Assembly (NCBI GenBank): GCA_006508105.1
Contig: QKPP01000316.1
Span: forward strand, 28,198 to 68,221
DNA length: 40,024 bases
Direction of reading: 5' to 3'
DNA from: Myxococcales bacterium FL481
Lineage (GTDB): Bacteria > Myxococcota_A > Polyangia > Nannocystales > Nannocystaceae
Position numbers and translations under genes: made by a program. This document shows positions 25,485 through 32,829 of this stretch, piece by piece. The number at the start of each line of letters is the position of its first letter. Position 1 is the stretch's first letter. Under the pieces are notes generated by a model. That model worked only from the letters and a program-made list of their open reading frames with translations. It had not been told where the DNA came from and did no database searches.

Positions 25485-26792
25485 ATGCGTGACACCGACC
25501 GACTGCTGGCTCGCCTGCGGGCACTGGCCACATGCCTCCCGGTTTCGGCCCCCATGTTGGCCTGCGACCGAGAGCCGGCGCCCCCGCCCAAGCCGGCGTC
25601 GTCGACCGAGCCCGAGGCGGCAGCCACACCGGCGACGCGCCAACCGACGTCGAAGCCGACCAAGCCCGCGCGTCCGGTGATCCCACGCAAGCCCCGTCCG
25701 CGCGCCCTCGCGGGGTACGAGATCGGCGACCCGCCGTTCGTCGAGGGCTACAATCCAGAAGAGGAGACCTGTCCCACCGGTGATTGGTGCGGCACGCGAG
25801 AAGTAGTCGAACCGTTTACCCTGCCTCGCGACACCGAGGAGGCGGGATGTCCGACGAGGATCGTGGCCTCGGAGCGCACGACCAAAAAGCTCGGGTCCAA
25901 GCGTTCGTTGTACCGAGGGCTCTCGTTGGATCCGGCGATGCAAGGCGTGTTCAAGCCCTGGTACACGGCGCGGGCCCGCGAGCGCGAGGGCGTGGAGGAC
26001 CTGTGCTGCTATCACTGGTTCGAGTACTGCAGCGGCCGAGCGCTGGTGGCCGATGGCGGGGCGCTGGTCAGCACGCTGGTTGACGCGGACGCGCTCGATG
26101 GCTGGGCGAGTTTCGAGTTGCCGCCCCCCGAGCCGTGGGAAGATCACCTCGACGAGAGGACGCGTCGGGCCCTCGCACAGGCGTGGGCTCGCGACGCGCT
26201 GCACGAACACGCCTCCATCGCCTCGTTCGCGCGCGCCACAATGGAGCTGATCGCCGTTGGGGCGCCAGCGGATCTCGTTGCCGCGACCCAACGGGCCGGT
26301 CTCGACGAAGTGGTGCACACGCGAGCGTGTCTTGCGTTGGCCCGGCGCTACGGCGGGGCCGCGCAACGCCCCGCCGCGTTGCCACCGTTGTCTCCCCGTG
26401 CATCTGAGCTCACACGGTTGGCCAGTGATACGTTTCTCGAGGCCTGCCTCGGCGAGACCATCGCCGCTTTGCGAGCGCAGCGACAGCTCAACGCCTGCGA
26501 GAGCGCAGCGGCGTGCCGCGTGTTGGCCCTGATCGCCGAGGACGAGGCCGAGCACGCGGCCGTCGGTTGGGCCACGCTGCGGTGGGCGATGGCGCAAGAC
26601 CGAGGGGCGGTGAGGGCCGGCTTGCAGCGCCTCGTCATCGAGTTGCGCGGGCGGATGTCACGGCCCGCGGCGGTTGCGGACGGTCTCGACTTGATGGCGG
26701 CCGGTCGCCTGACCCCCGCCCTCGACGCGGCGGTCATCGGCGATGCCTGGCGCGACATCGTCGAGCCGATGGCCCTCGAGTTGGTCGGCTAG
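25485..26792 (+). CDS. Ferritin-like diiron-domain lipoprotein
   Basis: ATG 25485 gives a signal ending APMLAC at Cys27, a plausible though imperfect lipobox, then a Pro/Thr/Lys-rich tether (about 28-75). Residues ~80-200 contain several cysteines (CPTGDWCG, EDLCCYHWFEYCSG) and no family I know. From about 225 to the end is a ferritin-like four-helix bundle with the complete E...ExxH...E...ExxH diiron pattern: HEHASIASF, DEVVHTR, LGETIAAL, DEAEHAAV. It could bind or oxidise iron or another metal at the membrane. The RND pump gene starts 12 nt after the stop, so the two form an operon. The ATG lies 179 nt after the AraC gene. Confidence 0.85.
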   Translation: MRDTDRLLARLRALATCLPVSAPMLACDREPAPPPKPASSTEPEAAATPATRQPTSKPTKPARPVIPRKPRPRALAGYEIGDPPFVEGYNPEEETCPTGDWCGTREVVEPFTLPRDTEEAGCPTRIVASERTTKKLGSKRSLYRGLSLDPAMQGVFKPWYTARAREREGVEDLCCYHWFEYCSGRALVADGGALVSTLVDADALDGWASFELPPPEPWEDHLDERTRRALAQAWARDALHEHASIASFARATMELIAVGAPADLVAATQRAGLDEVVHTRACLALARRYGGAAQRPAALPPLSPRASELTRLASDTFLEACLGETIAALRAQRQLNACESAAACRVLALIAEDEAEHAAVGWATLRWAMAQDRGAVRAGLQRLVIELRGRMSRPAAVADGLDLMAAGRLTPALDAAVIGDAWRDIVEPMALELVG

Positions 26793-26804
26793 CGAGGACG
26801 TCCG

Positions 26805-29800
26805 ATGCAACGCGTGGCGCTGTCGGACCTCGCGCTGAGTCGCCCGGTTTCCGTCAGCATGGTGCTCGTCGCGGTCTTCCTGCTCGGCGTCATTGCCACG
26901 TTCGAACTCCCGCTGGCATTCATGCCGACGGGCCAGGCGACCCGGGCCCGCGTGCGGGTCGATATCAGCCGCTCGAGTCCGCAGGTGCTCGAGCGCGAGG
27001 TCATCCGGCCCCTGGAGGACGCGGTGGCCGGTATCCGTGACACGAAGCGGATGCGGGTGTCGAGCGGTTCTTGGGGGGTGCGGGCTGACTTGGAGTTCGA
27101 GACGGGCACCGACATCGCAGCCCGCAAGCTCGAGTTGCGGGAACGGATCGACCGGCTGCGTCCCCAACTGCCGGACATTGTACAGCGCATCGAGATCAGT
27201 TCTTCGCGCGGTGACGCCGATGACCCGGTGTTGCGTTTGCGCGTCGCAGGAGCGGATGACCTTGGCGGGCGTTACTACCTCTTGGACGATCGGGTGGTGA
27301 GGCGACTGGAGCGACTACCGGGGGTGGCACTCGTCGAACTATCGGGGGTGGCACCGCACGAGGTCGAGGTGGCGGTGGACGCCGATGATCTCGTCCGCAG
27401 CGGAGTCGACGGGGAGGAGTTGCCGGGGGCGATTCGCTCGGCCCACCGCGGGCAGAGCATGGGGGTGCTTCGCGGACCGGGCCGGCTGCAGCCGGGCGTG
27501 CGCATGCCGGCGGGGTCGGTCGACCCCGAGAGCATCGCCAAGTTGCCGCTGCGCCGGGCTCGAGCGGCTCTGTCGACGCCTCTCGACGACTCGCCGAAGA
27601 GTCTAACCCGTATTGGCGAGGTGGCCGATGTCTCGCTGCATCCCGCGGAGTTGCGCCGAGGGAGTCGAGTCAACGGGCTGCCGGCGATCGACGTTGACGT
27701 GTACGGTGACGCGGGGGCGAGTGCGGTCGACGTGTCGGCTGACGTTCGTCGCGTCCTCGATGAGATCGCCGCGGACGAATCCCTGGGCGACATCGAGGTG
27801 ACGGTGTTTCGCGACCGCGGAGAGATCATCCTGGAAACACTCGGGGATCTGCGAGATACCGGCATCTACGGGGGGATCATCGGGGTGGTGGTGCTGTTCG
27901 CCTTCCTCCACCGAATCGGCGTGACGTTGACGGCGGCATTGTGCATTCCGCTGTCCGTCCTGAGTGCGTGCGGCGTGTTGTTCATGCGCGGCGAGGAGCT
28001 CAACTGCATCGTGTTGCTAGGCCTTGTGCTCGGGGTGGGCATGTTGATTGACAACGCCGTGGTCATTGTCGAGTCGATCCAACTGCAGCGTCGTCGGGGG
28101 GCACCGCCGTTGGCGGCGGCCCGCCAGGGCGCGCGGGAGGTCGGCATGGCCACCGTGGCGTCGACGTTGTCCAGCGTGATCGTGTTTCTCCCGCTCGTGC
28201 TGGGATCCGACGCGAATCCGATGACTCAGTATCTACGACCCCTGGGCGCGACCTTCGTCACGGGGTTGTTGGCGAGTTTGTTCGTGTCGCAAACCGTTGT
28301 TCCCCTCGCGATGGGGTTGGGCTCGCGCGGTTCCGCGACGCCCACCCGGCATCGCGTGTTGGTCCCGCTTTCGCGTCACTACGGCCGCTTGCTCCGAACC
28401 ACGTTGCGGTTTCCTCGACTCACGGTTCTGATGGGGCTGGCGGTCTCGGCTTCCGTGACCGTACCCGCGCAGCAACTCAACTACGCGCTCGACGAGGTCG
28501 ACGAGAAGCCAGAGGGGCTGCCGGTGCGACTCGAGATGATCGGGAGCAGCGACTACCGTCGCGTCGTCGAACACCTCGCGGTCATGGAGCAAGCCGTGCT
28601 CGCTCGCCAGGACGAACTCGGTGTCGAGGTGGTCGCCTGTGAGTATCGAGACTGGCGCGGGGACTGCGATATCTATCCGCGCAAGGCCATGGAAAGCGAG
28701 CACGAGATGTCTCGGTTCGAGGCCGAGATCGCTCGAGCGTTGCCGGTTCAACCGATGGTCCGTTACCACCTAGGCGACGACGCGAACACCTGGCGGGCCC
28801 GCAACCGAGACCCTCGCGTCGTCAACTTCGTCGTCCGCGGCGAGGACATGGGCGTGCTCTACGAGTTGTCGGCCCAGCTAGCGGCGTTCCTACAAGAGAG
28901 GCTGGAGGCTGGCGACCCGCGCAGACCCGAGGAGGGTGGCATCGATCGTGTGACCGGCCCGTTCAACGACGGCGGACACGAGTTTCTCATCCACCTCGAC
29001 GCGGCGCGCCTGCAGCAGGTGGGATTGACTGCGCAAGCGGTGGCCGAAGCGGTCTCCGTGGCGTTCAACGGCGTGCCCTTGGGGGAGGTCCAAGGCCCGG
29101 CGGGACCGGTCACCTTGCGCTTGTCGAGCCGGTCGCGTGGAGACGGTGGGGTCGACGCGCTCGGTTTGGCCGATGTCCGCAACCTTCGTATCCGCACGGC
29201 GCTTGGCGGCGAGCTCCCGCTCGCGGCGTTGGCCGAGTTTGAGGAGGCACGCAGTCCCTACTGGGTCCAGCGAATCGACCGGCAGACGGAGGTGCGCATG
29301 AGCGTGCGGTTCTTTGCGCCAGACGCAGCCAACCGCGAACGGGTCCAACGTGAACTCGATCGCTTCGCGTTGCCACCGGGGTATTCGGTGGGAGAGGGGA
29401 CCGATTGGTGGCGGCGAAAAGGCGACGAGCAAGAGATGCTCGTCAACTTGGGGCTGTGCCTGGTGTTGGTCTACGCTGTGATGGCTTCCTTGTTCGAGAG
29501 CGTGTGGCAGCCGCTGGCGATTCTCGTCACCTGCTTGCTGGGTTGCTTCGGCGCTCCGTGGGCCATGTGGGCGACCGAGACCACAGTCGACACCGTGGCG
29601 TTGATCGGGTTGTTTATCCTGATCGGTATCGTGGTCAACAACGGGATCATGTTGGTGGATCGCATCACCCAGCTGCGGGAAGTCGGGCTGGAGAGGGAAC
29701 AGGCGATTCGACGGGCCGGGGAGGACCGGCTGCGGCCGATCTTGATGACCGCGAGCACCACCGTGCTCGGCTTGGTGCCGATGTTGGTGCATCACCCCAC

Positions 29801-29957
29801 CCTGGCCGGGGTCTACTACCACTCCATCGCGATCATCATCGCGGGCGGGTTGGTGACCAGCACGCTCACCTCGCTGGTCATGCTGCCCGCCGCTTACACG
29901 TGGGTGGAGGACACGAGCCGAGCGGTGCGGTCGGCATGGCGACGGTATGCCGGCTGA
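26805..29957 (+). CDS. RND-family efflux transporter permease
   Basis: A full-length (1050 residues) inner-membrane RND pump driven by protons. It starts at ATG 26805 with GAGG 8 nt upstream. It has the normal two-fold layout: helix 1 (about 15-35), a first periplasmic domain, helices 2-6 (about 350-510), helix 7, a second periplasmic domain, and helices 8-12 (about 885-1035). Helix 4 reads GVGMLIDNAVVIVESI, keeping one of the two proton-relay Asp residues of AcrB; helix 10 reads IVVNNGIMLVDRI with Asn where AcrB has the relay Lys, as in the SwrC-like branch. No adaptor or outer-membrane channel gene is adjacent, so the substrate (drug, lipid or metal) cannot be stated. It is coupled to the ferritin-like lipoprotein upstream. 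Confidence 0.94.
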   Translation: MQRVALSDLALSRPVSVSMVLVAVFLLGVIATFELPLAFMPTGQATRARVRVDISRSSPQVLEREVIRPLEDAVAGIRDTKRMRVSSGSWGVRADLEFETGTDIAARKLELRERIDRLRPQLPDIVQRIEISSSRGDADDPVLRLRVAGADDLGGRYYLLDDRVVRRLERLPGVALVELSGVAPHEVEVAVDADDLVRSGVDGEELPGAIRSAHRGQSMGVLRGPGRLQPGVRMPAGSVDPESIAKLPLRRARAALSTPLDDSPKSLTRIGEVADVSLHPAELRRGSRVNGLPAIDVDVYGDAGASAVDVSADVRRVLDEIAADESLGDIEVTVFRDRGEIILETLGDLRDTGIYGGIIGVVVLFAFLHRIGVTLTAALCIPLSVLSACGVLFMRGEELNCIVLLGLVLGVGMLIDNAVVIVESIQLQRRRGAPPLAAARQGAREVGMATVASTLSSVIVFLPLVLGSDANPMTQYLRPLGATFVTGLLASLFVSQTVVPLAMGLGSRGSATPTRHRVLVPLSRHYGRLLRTTLRFPRLTVLMGLAVSASVTVPAQQLNYALDEVDEKPEGLPVRLEMIGSSDYRRVVEHLAVMEQAVLARQDELGVEVVACEYRDWRGDCDIYPRKAMESEHEMSRFEAEIARALPVQPMVRYHLGDDANTWRARNRDPRVVNFVVRGEDMGVLYELSAQLAAFLQERLEAGDPRRPEEGGIDRVTGPFNDGGHEFLIHLDAARLQQVGLTAQAVAEAVSVAFNGVPLGEVQGPAGPVTLRLSSRSRGDGGVDALGLADVRNLRIRTALGGELPLAALAEFEEARSPYWVQRIDRQTEVRMSVRFFAPDAANRERVQRELDRFALPPGYSVGEGTDWWRRKGDEQEMLVNLGLCLVLVYAVMASLFESVWQPLAILVTCLLGCFGAPWAMWATETTVDTVALIGLFILIGIVVNNGIMLVDRITQLREVGLEREQAIRRAGEDRLRPILMTASTTVLGLVPMLVHHPTLAGVYYHSIAIIIAGGLVTSTLTSLVMLPAAYTWVEDTSRAVRSAWRRYAG

Positions 29958-30290
29958 TCTCGGTCGGACGACGGACGTACGATCGGGCCCAATTCGCCGC
30001 CCGTTTCGTCCCGACGTTGGTCTTCCAGCCTAGTACCAAAATAGCGGCCTCGATTCGGGCGCGCGGCGGCCACGGCTCGAAGCGTTCGGGCCGGTCGGGC
30101 GCCCGTTCGGTGGGTCCCACTACCTGCTCTTCAGCCGGCGACCGGATCGGGGTGGCACGGATACGGAAGACTTCGAATCGGGACTCGAGGGCCGGCCGTG
30201 CGCACCGATGTCGATTGCGGACGGCGTGCGCGGGTAGGTGATCGTGGGTGAGTTCGCCGTCGCGCAGCCAGCCAACAGGAGAACCGCAAC
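29958..30290. other. 333-nt gap before the DUF4388-FGE gene
   Basis: I see no convincing gene. It ends with a strong ribosome-binding site AGGAGA (30277-30282), 8 nt before the GTG at 30291, and must hold the promoter of the DUF4388-FGE/lipoprotein genes, because the RND gene ends upstream. A short AT-richer patch around 30031-30052 (CAGCCTAGTACCAAAATAGC) is the best place to look for it. Confidence 0.55.
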
Positions 30291-32177
30291 GTGTCCAACT
30301 CAACTGCCCCCGCTCGGGATCAACAACCCCTCGACGACGAGAACTCCGGCGAATGGGCCGAGTTTCTCGAAGACGACGAGCCGGGAATCGATGCCGCCGC
30401 CAACGACAGCAGCCGCGATGACCCGAGTGACGCCGCGAGCTCGAGCGCCGGCCGTAGCAGCACGGTCTTCTCCGGCGCACTGGAAGACATGGGCACCGCG
30501 GACTTGATCCAAACGCTGCACATGAATCGCAAAAGCGGCGTGATCACCCTGCAGACCGACCGCGGCATCGGCACGGTGTGGCTATCGGAGGGGGAGGTGA
30601 TAGATGCGGAGATCGGCCGCCTCGTCGGCGAGCAGGCCGTGTATCGGATGCTGGGCGTCACCGAGGGGCGTTTCGTCTCGCGGTTCATGGATATCGACCG
30701 CCCGCAACGCATCACAACGGATGTGATGAACCTGACGATGGAGGGAATGCGTCGTGTTGACGAGGTCAATCGCATGCTCGCCGCGTTCCCGGCCCTTGAC
30801 GTCCCGTTGATGGTCGACGAAGAGACCCTGGCGAGCGGGTCGATTGTCTTGCTCCCGCCGTCGAAGGAGATTCTTCCTGCGTTCGACGAGCGGCCTTGTC
30901 TTCGTGAGCTCCTCGACGACAGCGAGACCCCCGATCTCGAGCTGGTCTCCGCGATTGCACCGTTGGTCGAGTCGGGCGTGGTGCGAGCGGTTCCCAACGC
31001 GGCGCCGCGGCGCAAGACGTGGCCGACGATGCCCGACGAGGTGCTGATGCAGCTCGACACGCCGATCGTGTCCACGCAAAACCTGCCCTCGTACAACAAC
31101 GACTTTTCCGAAGTCAGCAGCGACTCCATGGTCGCGGGGAAACCCCAACGCAGTCGGCGCATCGTCGGGTTCGCCGTCGGGGCCGTCGCGGTGGTGGCGT
31201 TGGGCTGGATCGGGGGGACGATGTTCGCGGGCGAGGCCGAGCCGGCGGCGCCGGTGGAGGCCCCGCCCGAGCTCGTGGTGGCAGCTGCGCCGCAGCCGGA
31301 GCCGCCCCCGCCACCGTGCCCCGACGGGATGGTGTTCGTCGAAAGCGGAACATTTTTCATGGGTTCGCAGTCGGAAAGTCCGGTGCTGCGCGCAGCCAGA
31401 CCCGCTCACCAAGTGACGGTGGATAGCTATTGCATCGCGATCAACGAAACGTCGGCGCGCGAATACAAGCGGTGCTCGGATCTTGGCGGCTGCGAGCGCG
31501 CGTACCGCGATAGCTGGTGGCCCAAAGGCAAAAAATCCGAGGACGAGTGGAAGGCTCAGCGCAAGCTCCTCAGCGAGCTATGCAACGAGAATCGCCCCGG
31601 TCGCCAGACGCACCCGGTCAACTGTGTAACCTGGAAGCAGGCCGACGCGTACTGTCGCTGGAATGGGGGGCGATTGCCGACAGAAGCCGAGTGGGAGTAC
31701 GCGGTGCGTGGCTCCGACGGGCGGGTCTACCCCTGGGGCGACCAAGCCCCGGATCACACGTCGGTCAACGCGTGTGGGGGCGAGTGCCGAAAGTGGCGCG
31801 AGGAAACCGGGCTACCGGAGGAGCCCGTGATGTACGCCTCCAGTGATGGGTACGCGGGTACGTCCCCGGTCGGTTCCTTCCCGGAGGGCCGCACGCAACG
31901 AGGTTTGTTCGATGTGGTGGGTAATGTGTTCGAGTGGACGGCCACCCCATTCCACACGTATACCGGGGAGGCCGTGCGCAACCCGAACGGACCCGCGAGC
32001 GGGGACAGCATGATCATCCGCGGGGGAGCGTTCAACAGCTTCATGCCTGAGTTCGCGGACCCAGCGTTGCGGTTCCCGATGGTGCTCGAGGCTCACTCTC
32101 ACGGCATCGGGTTTCGCTGTGCGGCGAACCCCAACCCTAACTCCACCGCCGGGTCGGGCGACGCCCCGACGGAATAA
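30291..32177 (+). CDS. DUF4388 domain - membrane helix - FGE/sulfatase-modifying-factor fold protein
   Basis: It starts at GTG 30291, set by AGGAGA 8 nt upstream. Residues 1-58 are acidic and disordered; 60-165 form a DUF4388 (PATAN) domain (SGALEDMGTADLIQTLHMNR, SGVITLQTDRGIGTVWLSEG), a myxobacterial signalling-scaffold domain. One membrane helix (290-313) and a Pro-rich spacer lead to an FGE-fold domain (344-612: GMVFVESGTFFMGS, GGRLPTEAEWEYAVRG, DVVGNVFEWT, RGGAF, GIGFRCA). True formylglycine-generating enzymes carry two copper-binding cysteines after RGGS; here residues 577-590 have none, so this is not a normal FGE. The FGE domain should face the periplasm. It is 21 nt before the CGEGTCG lipoprotein gene, hence likely co-transcribed with it. 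Confidence 0.9.
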   Translation: MSNSTAPARDQQPLDDENSGEWAEFLEDDEPGIDAAANDSSRDDPSDAASSSAGRSSTVFSGALEDMGTADLIQTLHMNRKSGVITLQTDRGIGTVWLSEGEVIDAEIGRLVGEQAVYRMLGVTEGRFVSRFMDIDRPQRITTDVMNLTMEGMRRVDEVNRMLAAFPALDVPLMVDEETLASGSIVLLPPSKEILPAFDERPCLRELLDDSETPDLELVSAIAPLVESGVVRAVPNAAPRRKTWPTMPDEVLMQLDTPIVSTQNLPSYNNDFSEVSSDSMVAGKPQRSRRIVGFAVGAVAVVALGWIGGTMFAGEAEPAAPVEAPPELVVAAAPQPEPPPPPCPDGMVFVESGTFFMGSQSESPVLRAARPAHQVTVDSYCIAINETSAREYKRCSDLGGCERAYRDSWWPKGKKSEDEWKAQRKLLSELCNENRPGRQTHPVNCVTWKQADAYCRWNGGRLPTEAEWEYAVRGSDGRVYPWGDQAPDHTSVNACGGECRKWREETGLPEEPVMYASSDGYAGTSPVGSFPEGRTQRGLFDVVGNVFEWTATPFHTYTGEAVRNPNGPASGDSMIIRGGAFNSFMPEFADPALRFPMVLEAHSHGIGFRCAANPNPNSTAGSGDAPTE

Positions 32178-32198
32178 CCACACAGAAAGCAAATCAGC

Positions 32199-32735
32199 AT
32201 GGATCTCAAGACGATCGCAGTGACCCTCGGGGCTCTTGGTAGCGGGCTGGCGTTGTCGGCCTGCACGATGAGTGCAACCACAAAAAGCGACGCGAGCGAG
32301 GTGCCCAGCGCCGACGCCAACCAGCCGAAACCGAACGGTCCTGGCGTGCAACCGCCGGCCGATGGCACGCAGCCGGCAGGCGAGCCGCAACCGGTGGGCA
32401 ACGCGACCGTCGACCCGAATGCCGTTGGCCAAGGCACGAACGCTGGCGACGGCCAAGCTCCGGCCGCTCCCGATGCCCAGGTCGCGGGCGAGCAGCCAGC
32501 GCCCGCTGACGGCAGTCAGCCCGTGGGCGGCGCGACGGTGGCTCCGCCGGCTGCGCCGGCCGGCACCCCGGATGGTGCGTCAGGCGGCGCTTCAGCGCCA
32601 GGAGTCGAGCAGGCTCAGGTCGCCGCGCCGACGCCGGAACCTCAGCCCGAGCCGGTCAAGAAAGCCAAAGTGAAGCGCAAGCGGGCCAAGAAGAAGAAGG
32701 CCGAAGCGGCCTGCGGCGAAGGTACCTGCGGCTGA
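32199..32735 (+). CDS. Low-complexity lipoprotein with C-terminal CGEGTCG, candidate MNIO-modified precursor
   Basis: 178 residues. A lipoprotein signal ends in LALSAC (Cys22). Residues 30-150 are Pro/Ala/Gly/Gln-rich with an internal repeat (EPQPVGNATVDP near 62-73, GSQPVGGATVAP near 105-116). A strongly basic segment (154-167, KKAKVKRKRAKKKK) leads to the last residues ACGEGTCG. The only other cysteines are Cys172 and Cys177. EG-x-CG is the core motif of Haemophilus HvfA (EGKCG), where an MNIO enzyme with its partner converts Cys into a copper-binding oxazolone/thioamide; the next gene encodes such an enzyme. I infer this is the precursor. It lacks the four-cysteine pattern of bufferins. 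A weak ribosome-binding site AGAAAG (32184-32189) precedes ATG 32199. Confidence 0.85.
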   Translation: MDLKTIAVTLGALGSGLALSACTMSATTKSDASEVPSADANQPKPNGPGVQPPADGTQPAGEPQPVGNATVDPNAVGQGTNAGDGQAPAAPDAQVAGEQPAPADGSQPVGGATVAPPAAPAGTPDGASGGASAPGVEQAQVAAPTPEPQPEPVKKAKVKRKRAKKKKAEAACGEGTCG

Positions 32736-32790
32736 TCGACCGGCCGAGTCGTCGTCCCTCGACGGCGTTCACTCGAGGTTGTGATACTTT

Positions 32791-32823
32791 GAACGGCGAG
32801 CTTAGTGCTCGCCGTTCTTGTTT
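32791..32823 (+). terminator. Strong hairpin with U-rich tail between precursor and MNIO genes
   Basis: GAACGGCGAGC (32791-32801) pairs perfectly with GCTCGCCGTTC (32807-32817) around loop TTAGT, then TTGTTT follows. It lies 55 nt after the lipoprotein stop and ends 12 nt before the MNIO ATG at 32830. An intrinsic terminator here would let most transcripts stop after the lipoprotein and a few read through to the enzyme, giving excess precursor. It could also hide the MNIO ribosome-binding site. Confidence 0.7.
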
Positions 32824-32829
32824 CGGCCT

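Noticed and set aside
25398-26597. Minus-strand open frame of about 400 codons opposite the ferritin-like lipoprotein.
   Set aside because: The plus strand has the lipobox and full diiron motifs; the minus frame resembles nothing.
30291-32177. Annotation as a true formylglycine-generating enzyme acting on the neighbouring lipoprotein cysteine.
   Set aside because: The copper-binding cysteine pair expected after RGG is missing (residues 577-590).
32199-32735. Annotation of the lipoprotein as a BufA-type bufferin.
   Set aside because: Bufferins have about four conserved cysteines and no lipobox; this has only Cys172 and Cys177 after the lipidation site, in an HvfA-like motif.
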